DNA of 64,000 nt. Source: Phycicoccus duodecadis (GTDB lineage Bacteria > Actinomycetota > Actinomycetes > Actinomycetales > Dermatophilaceae). Shown here in pieces: positions 57,563 to 64,000 of the stretch; the stretch's first letter is position 1, and each line of letters opens with the position of its first letter. The notes beneath the pieces are model-generated. The model ran no database searches. It saw nothing but the letters and a program-made list of their open reading frames with translations, and was not told the origin of the DNA. The DNA lies in NCBI RefSeq assembly GCF_002846495.1, contig NZ_PJNE01000001.1:2046001-2110000 (forward strand). The letters are read 5' to 3'. A program made the position numbers and the translations under genes.

Positions 57563-58702
57563 ATGAGCGAGGCGATCTTCCCCACCTGCGTGCCCGAGCT
57601 CACGGACGGCCACGTGCGGCTGCGCGCCCACCGCGCCGGCGACCTCGAGGCCATCGTCGAGCAGTCGAACGACCCCGACTCGCTGCGGTGGACGATGGTG
57701 CCGCGCCCCTACGGCCCCGACGACGCCCGCGCCTTCCTCGCCCTGATCGAGGCCGCCTGGAACGACCCCGAGGGCGTGCGCTTCTGGGCCGTCACCGACG
57801 CCGCCGACGAGACCGGGGCCTACCTCGGCACCATCGACCTGCGCCCGCAGGCCAGCCGCGACGTCGCCGACACCGGCTTCGGGCTGCACCCGGCCGGCCG
57901 CGGGCGCGGGCTGATGGCCGGGGCGCTCCGCCTGGTCTCGCGCTGGTGGTTCGAGAACGGCGGCACGCGCGTGACCTGGGCGGCCATCCGGGGCAACTTC
58001 GCCTCCTGGCGGGTGGCCTGGGCCTGCGGGTTCACCCTGCACGCCACCCTGCCCGGCACGCATCCGGATGCCGACGGCGGCCCGGCGCTCGACACCTGGC
58101 GCGCGAGCGTGACCGCCGACGACGTGATGGAGCACCGCACTCCGTGGGCCGACCCACCCGTCCTCGAGACCCACGACGCGGGCGGCCTGCGGCTGCGGGC
58201 CTGGCGCGACGACGACGTCGAGGCCCTGGAGCCCCTCGACCAGCCGGCCCACCACATGCCGGCCCGCGGGGTGCTCGACGCCGACACCTTCCCCGAGTGG
58301 CTCCTCACCCGCCGCGAGAAGATGGCGGTGGGGACCACGCTCAGCTGGTGCATCGCCGACGCCGCCACCGACCGGGCGCTCGGCGAGGCACTGGTCTTCG
58401 TCACCGAGGGCACCCTCGACGACGACGCCGCCGAGCTCGGCTACCAGGTGCTGCCCAGCGCGCGGCGGCGCGGCGTCGCGACCGCGGCCGCCCGGCTCGT
58501 CGTCGAGCACGCCTTCACGCCGCGCTCCGACGGGGGCCTCGGGCTACGCCGGCTCGTCGCGCAGACCGCCGACGACAACGTCGCCAGCAACCGGGTCCTG
58601 GACGCGGTGGGCTTCGAGATCTGGGGCCGTGAGTCGGCCGCCGATGTCCTGCCCGACGGCCGCGCCGTCGACGCCCTGCACTGGGAGCTGCTACCCGACT
58701 GA
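57563..58702 (+). CDS. double GNAT acetyltransferase
   Basis: A 379-residue protein with two tandem GNAT domains. The first (1-190) has GFGLHPAGRGRGLMAGALRL and NFASWRVAWACGF; the second (200-379) has ELGYQVLPSARRRGVATAAARLVVEHAF and NVASNRVLDAVGFEIWG. Both resemble RimJ/RimL-type N-acetyltransferases, which acetylate ribosomal proteins or antibiotics. Acetyl-CoA loops (RxxGxG/A) are intact in both halves. Substrates unknown. Confidence 0.87.
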   Translation: MSEAIFPTCVPELTDGHVRLRAHRAGDLEAIVEQSNDPDSLRWTMVPRPYGPDDARAFLALIEAAWNDPEGVRFWAVTDAADETGAYLGTIDLRPQASRDVADTGFGLHPAGRGRGLMAGALRLVSRWWFENGGTRVTWAAIRGNFASWRVAWACGFTLHATLPGTHPDADGGPALDTWRASVTADDVMEHRTPWADPPVLETHDAGGLRLRAWRDDDVEALEPLDQPAHHMPARGVLDADTFPEWLLTRREKMAVGTTLSWCIADAATDRALGEALVFVTEGTLDDDAAELGYQVLPSARRRGVATAAARLVVEHAFTPRSDGGLGLRRLVAQTADDNVASNRVLDAVGFEIWGRESAADVLPDGRAVDALHWELLPD

Positions 58703-58718
58703 CGGTGTCGGTGACAGC

Positions 58719-59830
<1,112 letters not shown>

Positions 59831-59849
<19 letters not shown>

Positions 59850-60367
59850 GTGAAGTCCCCTCTCGCGGTCAATGTCATCGCCCCCATGAACGGGACGGGG
59901 AACGGCGGTGTCGACCCGTACGACAGGGTGACCTGTGTCCGTGGGTTGCTCGCTCCCGACGAACCGACGCACGGGTAGACGGCCGCTCCGGTCGCCGACC
60001 CGGACCCAGCCGGCAACGTGCAACTGCCGCCAGGCCCAACCACGGACACCGCGATCGCCGTCGCGTTGGCGCCGATGGCCCCTGCCCCTGAGGCGGCCGA
60101 CGCCCGAGCGTTCGTGGCGATGGTCGCGCAGGACGGGCGGGTGCCGCTCAGGTCCTGACGCACGGCACTGCGAGCAGCATCGCGTGACGCCGTGTTGAAG
60201 GTGATCTGCTGCGAGAACAGGAAACCGAAGTCGATGATCGCGCCGATGATCACAATCAGGACGGGCAGCACGAGCGCGAACTCGACCGCGGATGCCCCCT
60301 GTTCGGTGCGCCGCCTTCTCGTCACCCCGTCGCCCCGCGACGAGATGCCCCCTGTCTTCCTCAGCAT
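59831..60367 (-). CDS. TadE-like minor pilin
   Basis: A 178-residue pseudopilin: RRRRTEQG then ASAVEFALVLPVLIVIIGAIIDFG, with the +5 Glu, and RDAARSAVRQDL after the helix. The exterior is Ala/Gly/Ser rich with paired cysteines. The stop overlaps the next gene. The ATG at 60367 is used; a GTG at 60325 would give a shorter leader. Confidence 0.87.
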
Positions 60368-60460
60368 TCACATATCTTCGCCAGGCGCCGCTCGTCTCCG
60401 CATCCGCCGAACGGACCGAGGCACCCAGCACCAATGGTCGGTGCGACGGCCCCCGAGGGG

Positions 60461-61690
60461 CTACTGGGACAGGTGCAGCTGGGTACGCGAGACGGTCGTG
60501 TCCTTGGCCGCGAGGATCTTGATGCACGACTGGTTGCCGTTGGCCAGGATGACGCCGCTGACGACCACCGGGCCGCCGGTGAACACGAAGCACGAGTTGC
60601 CGTTGAAGTCCAGCTTCGAAGCCGGGGCGTACACCGTGCCGGTCACCCCGGTCGTCCCGTTCCCCTGGATCGAGAGCGGGTTGGTGTTGTCGCGGGCGTA
60701 GACGATGCCGAGGTCCTTGAAGGGCCCGCTGGTCGGGGCCTCGATGTCGGTGTACCCGTTCTTGAAGTTCAGGTAGCCCGGGCTGGGGACGTAGATCGTG
60801 ACGCCTGTGCCCTGGACGATCGTGTTGTTGCCGATGAGCCAGGTGCTGCTCACGACGTACAGCCCGGCGGTCAGCGTGCAGGTCACGTTGTTGCCGAGCG
60901 AGATCGAGGTGTTGTAGATGCCGGGGCCCTGGGTGCAGGGGTTGGTCCTCACCGTCAGGGCCGGGTCGCTGAGCGGCAGCACGAGGTCGGCGAGAGGGTC
61001 CGAGAAGGCCCCGATGGTGGTCGAGGGCGGCGTGAACACGCCGCCGCTCACGGACCCGACGACACCGTTCGAGGCCGACGACCAGTAGCTGTTGGGGCCG
61101 GCGTTGACGTTGCCGTTCACGGCGATCGCACCGCCGAACACGTCGAAGTCGGCATTCTCGGCCTCGACGCTGCCGAGGAAGCAGAGGGTGCACTTCACGT
61201 CGGTACCCAGCTCGGCCTCCGCGGTGCTGCCCACCGCGATGGACTGGCGACCGAGGATGCCCGCGAACGACGTGCCGACCTTGCGGTCAGGGATGCGCAC
61301 CCAGACCTTCTTGGGGCTGCTCGCGTTGTCGAACGCGATGCAGCTGGTCCCGCTGGCCGTGGCGTACCCCGTGGGAGGGGTGCCGGTGCAGGTCGTCCAG
61401 TCGGCCGGCGAGACGTTGAAGTTCGTCTGCGCGTAGCTCTTGACCTGGCTGACCGCGTCGGTCACACAGGGCTTGGTGCCGCCACTCTGGCACGCGCCGG
61501 TCGGGTAGAGGGCGTTGGCACCGGCCAGGGCCGAGGAGTCGGCGGCGTTCTGCGAGACCCGGCGGGTGTCCCGGGCGAAGCCGAGGTCGACGACGAGCGC
61601 CACCATGATGACGAGCACGGTGACCGCGAGTGCGAAGACGACGGCGACGGCGCCGCGTTCGTCCCGGCGTGCGGGCGGGGTCAGCACCAC
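60461..61690 (-). CDS. TadG-like protein with a probable beta-helix exterior
   Basis: A 409-residue protein. The leader RRDERG, then AVAVVFALAVTVLVIMVALVVDLGFARDTRRVSQNAADSSALAGANAL, is a TadE/TadG membrane anchor. Beyond residue 150 comes a long stretch of short strands with GxN/GxG turns (NADFDVFGGAIAVNGNVNAG; GIYNTSISLGNNVTCTLTAG; TWLIGNNTIVQGTGVTIYV; GYLNFKNGYTDIE) that suggests a parallel beta-helix like polymer-forming or pectate-lyase proteins. No catalytic residues recognised. GTG start overlaps the upstream gene by 10 bases. Confidence 0.75.
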   Translation of the reverse strand: MVLTPPARRDERGAVAVVFALAVTVLVIMVALVVDLGFARDTRRVSQNAADSSALAGANALYPTGACQSGGTKPCVTDAVSQVKSYAQTNFNVSPADWTTCTGTPPTGYATASGTSCIAFDNASSPKKVWVRIPDRKVGTSFAGILGRQSIAVGSTAEAELGTDVKCTLCFLGSVEAENADFDVFGGAIAVNGNVNAGPNSYWSSASNGVVGSVSGGVFTPPSTTIGAFSDPLADLVLPLSDPALTVRTNPCTQGPGIYNTSISLGNNVTCTLTAGLYVVSSTWLIGNNTIVQGTGVTIYVPSPGYLNFKNGYTDIEAPTSGPFKDLGIVYARDNTNPLSIQGNGTTGVTGTVYAPASKLDFNGNSCFVFTGGPVVVSGVILANGNQSCIKILAAKDTTVSRTQLHLSQ

Positions 61691-62235
61691 GTCCAGTCAC
61701 CCCCCGCCGGCGCGGCGTCGGTCACGAGCGAGCCCGACGGCGCCGAGGCCGCGGACTCGATCGACATCACGACCTTGCTGGTCATGATGCCGTTGGCGGG
61801 GAACGGCACGAACCCGGTGGCCGGCTTCTCGGCGACCTGGGTGCACATCACGAACTGGTTGCCCTGGACCCAACCCGCGGCGTTGCTGCCATTGGTTTGG
61901 AGCTTCATGTAGACCTTCACCTGCGCCGGCCCGCCGCCGGTGACCGCCCCCGCCGCTTTGCCGAGGATGTTGTTGCTGCCGGTGCGTGCCGTGCAGGCGA
62001 TGTTGTCGTAGCTGATCGTGGACCCGCAGGCGGTCGCGTCGACCCGGAGGACGACAGCCGACCGGGCGGCCTCGCGAGCACCCTGGCGCATCCCGATGGA
62101 GTCGAAGAAGAACATGCCGTAGTCGATGATCCCGAAGATCAGCAGCAGGAGGAGGGGCAGCACGAGGGCGAACTCGACCGCGGCCGCGCCCCCTTCGCGC
62201 CGAGGCGCACCGCTGCGGGCTCTGATGGCCATCAT
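61681..62235 (-). CDS. TadE-like minor pilin
   Basis: A 184-residue pseudopilin: RREGG then AAAVEFALVLPLLLLLIFGIIDYG (Glu at +5), RQGAREAARSAVVLR after the helix, and an exterior of about 125 residues with cysteines (CGSTISYDNIAC). GAGGAG lies about ten bases before the ATG at 62235. First gene of the second pilin cluster, with a promoter expected in the 164 bases before it. Confidence 0.88.
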   Translation of the reverse strand: MMAIRARSGAPRREGGAAAVEFALVLPLLLLLIFGIIDYGMFFFDSIGMRQGAREAARSAVVLRVDATACGSTISYDNIACTARTGSNNILGKAAGAVTGGGPAQVKVYMKLQTNGSNAAGWVQGNQFVMCTQVAEKPATGFVPFPANGIMTSKVVMSIESAASAPSGSLVTDAAPAGGDWTWC

Positions 62236-62399
62236 CCGTGCACACTCCTCTGACCCGACGACCTGCCGTGGTCTGCTTCCCATTATGGGGCGACCCGGCC
62301 CCCTGCCATCCCCCGAATGGGCCGATTCGACCCGGCCGAGCAGGTACTGATGTGGGCCGCGTGACAGGCGGGTCGGCTGTTCCGGGTCTACCGGATGCG

Positions 62400-63596
62400 T
62401 CAGTCGACGACGCCGGCCAGGCCGAGCCATCCCGCCATCAGGGCGAGCTCGGCGTCGAGCTCGGCCCGGTCGCGCTCGTTCCCCCGTCCGTCCTCCCAGG
62501 TGCAGCGCTGTACCCGCAGCACCCCGGCGGCCCGGTCGCTCTTGAGGTCGACCCGCGCCACGAGCTCGTCGCCGAGCAGGAACGGCAGCACGTAGTAGCC
62601 GTGCACCCGCTCGGGCTCGGGGACGTAGATCTCGAGCCGGAAGTCGAACCCGAACAGGGCCCGCACCCGCTCGCGCTGCCACACCAGGGAGTCGAAGGGC
62701 GAGAGCAGCGCGCGGGCATCCACCCGGCGCGGCCGGCGCGCGTCGCGGTGCAGGTACACCGGCCGGTGCCAGCCCTCGACCGTCGCGGGCAGCAGGGTGC
62801 CGTCCGCGACGAGGGCCGCGATCGCGGGGCGGGCCTGCTCGGGCTTCAGGCGGAAGTAGTCGCGCAGGCACTGCTCGCTGCCCAGCCCGTGGGCCCGGGC
62901 CGAGAGCTCGACCAGCCGGCGGAAGGCCTCGTCGTCGCCCGGCCGCACGGCCGGGTCGACCGCCCGGTCGCGCACGGCCGGCGGCAGCACCCGGGCCGGC
63001 ACGGCGTAGCGCCGCTCGAACTGGCTGGTGCGCCCCGCGCTCGACACCTCGCCGGCCCAGAAGAGGTGCTCGAGCGCGCTCTTGACCAGCGACCAGTTCC
63101 AGCCCCAGTCGTCGCGCTCGCGCGGCAGGTCGTGGGCCAGGGCGGCCTCGACCTCGCGGCTCGTCAGGGGCCCGCCGGCGGTCACCTCCGCCAGCACGGC
63201 CGCGACGAGCTCGGGGTGGTCGCGGGCGACCCGCCGCATCCCGCCCCAGGCGTCGGAGCGGGCCCGGCGCATCCGGAAGTCGAGCAGGGGCCAGGTGCTG
63301 GGGGCGACCAGCGACGCCTCGTGCGCCCAGTACTCGACGACCCGGCGCGGCGCGACGTCACGCGCGCGGTCCAGCAACGCCCGGTCGTAGGGGCCGAGGC
63401 GCGAGTAGAACGGCAGGTACTGGCTCCGGACGACCACGTTGACGCTGTCGATCTGCACCACGGCGACGGCGTCGAGGACGCGCTGGAGGTCGCGGGTGCC
63501 GGGATGCTCGGGGCGTCGGCGCGCGAAGCCCTGGGCGGCGAGTGCGATGCGCCGCGCGGCCGGGCGGGTCAGCCGGAGGGGCGCCGGGTCACTCAT
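62400..63596 (-). CDS. YcaQ-type winged-helix DNA glycosylase
   Basis: A 398-residue protein of the HTH_42/YcaQ family (DNA interstrand crosslink glycosylases such as E. coli YcaQ and Streptomyces AlkZ). [22 protein letters not shown] carries the QxD catalytic segment; [23 protein letters not shown] and [30 protein letters not shown] are the wing and C-terminal parts. It should unhook crosslinked or alkylated bases. The ATG overlaps the response regulator stop by eight bases. Confidence 0.88.
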   Translation of the reverse strand: MSDPAPLRLTRPAARRIALAAQGFARRRPEHPGTRDLQRVLDAVAVVQIDSVNVVVRSQYLPFYSRLGPYDRALLDRARDVAPRRVVEYWAHEASLVAPSTWPLLDFRMRRARSDAWGGMRRVARDHPELVAAVLAEVTAGGPLTSREVEAALAHDLPRERDDWGWNWSLVKSALEHLFWAGEVSSAGRTSQFERRYAVPARVLPPAVRDRAVDPAVRPGDDEAFRRLVELSARAHGLGSEQCLRDYFRLKPEQARPAIAALVADGTLLPATVEGWHRPVYLHRDARRPRRVDARALLSPFDSLVWQRERVRALFGFDFRLEIYVPEPERVHGYYVLPFLLGDELVARVDLKSDRAAGVLRVQRCTWEDGRGNERDRAELDAELALMAGWLGLAGVVD

Positions 63597-64000
63597 CCGT
63601 GGGCATGAGGCGCTGGCGGTGGGCGTACACCGCAGCCTCGACCCGGGAGTGGATGTGGAGCTTCTCGAGGATGTTGCGCACGTGGTTCTTGACGGTGTTC
63701 TCGGCGATACCGAGCTCGTCGGCGATCTCGCGGTTGGCCAGGCCGCGGGCCACCAGCCGCAGCACCTCGACCTCGCGCTCGGTGAGGTGGGCGGAGTCGT
63801 CGGCCCCGGCCGGCTCCTCCTGCGCGAGCCGGCTGAACTCCTGGAGCAGGGTCGCGGCCATCCCCGGCGGGATGATCGCCTGCCCGTCGTGCACCCGGCG
63901 GATGGCCTCGGAGACCTCCTCGCCCGGGAGGTCCTTGAGCAGGTAGCCGCTGGCCCCCGCCTTGATGGCCTCGAACAGGTCGCCCTCGTCGTCGCTCATG
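63589..64000 (-). CDS. LuxR-family response regulator (5' end beyond window)
   Basis: The C-terminal 137 codons of a NarL/FixJ regulator. The first visible residues ([25 protein letters not shown]) are the end of a receiver domain with its KD/PxE end; the phosphoacceptor Asp lies outside. The HTH is [20 protein letters not shown] then [28 protein letters not shown]. The ORF start ATG at 63999 is internal to the receiver and is not the true start. The partner kinase should be upstream. Confidence 0.93.
   Translation of the reverse strand, partial: MSDDEGDLFEAIKAGASGYLLKDLPGEEVSEAIRRVHDGQAIIPPGMAATLLQEFSRLAQEEPAGADDSAHLTEREVEVLRLVARGLANREIADELGIAENTVKNHVRNILEKLHIHSRVEAAVYAHRQRLMPTDE

Overview
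The window is high-GC, gene-dense actinobacterial chromosome with many GTG starts and 1-4 nt ATGA/GTGA overlaps. Several features point to Micrococcales, most likely the Intrasporangiaceae/Dermatophilaceae group (Janibacter, Tetrasphaera, Phycicoccus relatives): a WhiB1-type regulator beside a PdtaS-type kinase, a 180-kDa class NAD-glutamate dehydrogenase, a WS/DGAT acyltransferase, DUF3039, DUF2505 and DUF2207 proteins, and an SsrA tag reading ANSKRTDFALAA. The family placement is inference. There is no tRNA or rRNA gene, CRISPR array, IS element or prophage, and no gene-free stretch longer than 300 bases.

Layout. 1-8 kb: truncated Tat-exported 5'-nucleotidase, superfamily 2 helicase, secreted M43 metalloprotease, DinB protein, DUF3039, YqgE and a DEAD-box RNA helicase with a perfect 14-residue repeat tract. 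8-12.5 kb: VanZ-like protein, malic enzyme, SIMPL protein, PAP2 phosphatase, tmRNA, Pro-rich exported protein. 12.7-20.4 kb: CsbD, DUF2207, then a minus-strand series prfB, TY-Chap-like protein, ftsE, ftsX, M23 coiled-coil peptidase, smpB, DUF2207. 20.5-26.5 kb: a gene fragment, a lipoprotein, and a Tad pilus operon (tadA, tadB, tadC, small pilin-like gene, two tadE-like genes, tadG-like gene). 26.7-34.6 kb: amidohydrolase, a regulator remnant, acyl-CoA dehydrogenase, a three-ATPase EccC/EssC-like type VII secretion motor and a small membrane protein. 34.8-41.6 kb: whiB1-like gene, pdtaS-like kinase, gdh. 41.7-48.1 kb: PLP decarboxylase-fold enzyme, M20 peptidase, MaoC protein, a two-gene WXG100-like unit, DUF2505, pruA. 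48.2-57.4 kb: DUF6912, WS/DGAT, tadZ/cpaE-like and SAF-domain (cpaB/rcpC-like) genes, BldC-like HTH gene, LysM protein, Rv3235-family protein, secA. 57.5-64 kb: double-GNAT acetyltransferase, a second cluster of four TadE/TadG-type genes, a YcaQ-type glycosylase and a truncated LuxR response regulator.

How the genes work together. The clearest theme is the cell envelope and secretion. Tad pilus parts lie in three separate places: motor, platform and minor pilins at 22-26.5 kb; TadZ and CpaB-like proteins at 50-52 kb; a motorless minor-pilin cluster at 58.7-62.2 kb. Type VII secretion parts are split between the EccC-like motor at 30-34 kb and the WXG100-like pair at 45 kb. Division and translation quality control share one stretch, with ftsEX beside its likely peptidoglycan hydrolase partner, and smpB within 4 kb of the tmRNA it serves. 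pruA and gdh lie about 5 kb apart and suggest proline/glutamate use.

The least ordinary items are a TadG-type protein with a probable beta-helix exterior, a TadZ with a lysine-free P-loop, a pilin-like protein without the +5 glutamate, and the EccC-like motor whose second and third P-loops carry arginine in place of lysine. I found no convincing wholly new system.
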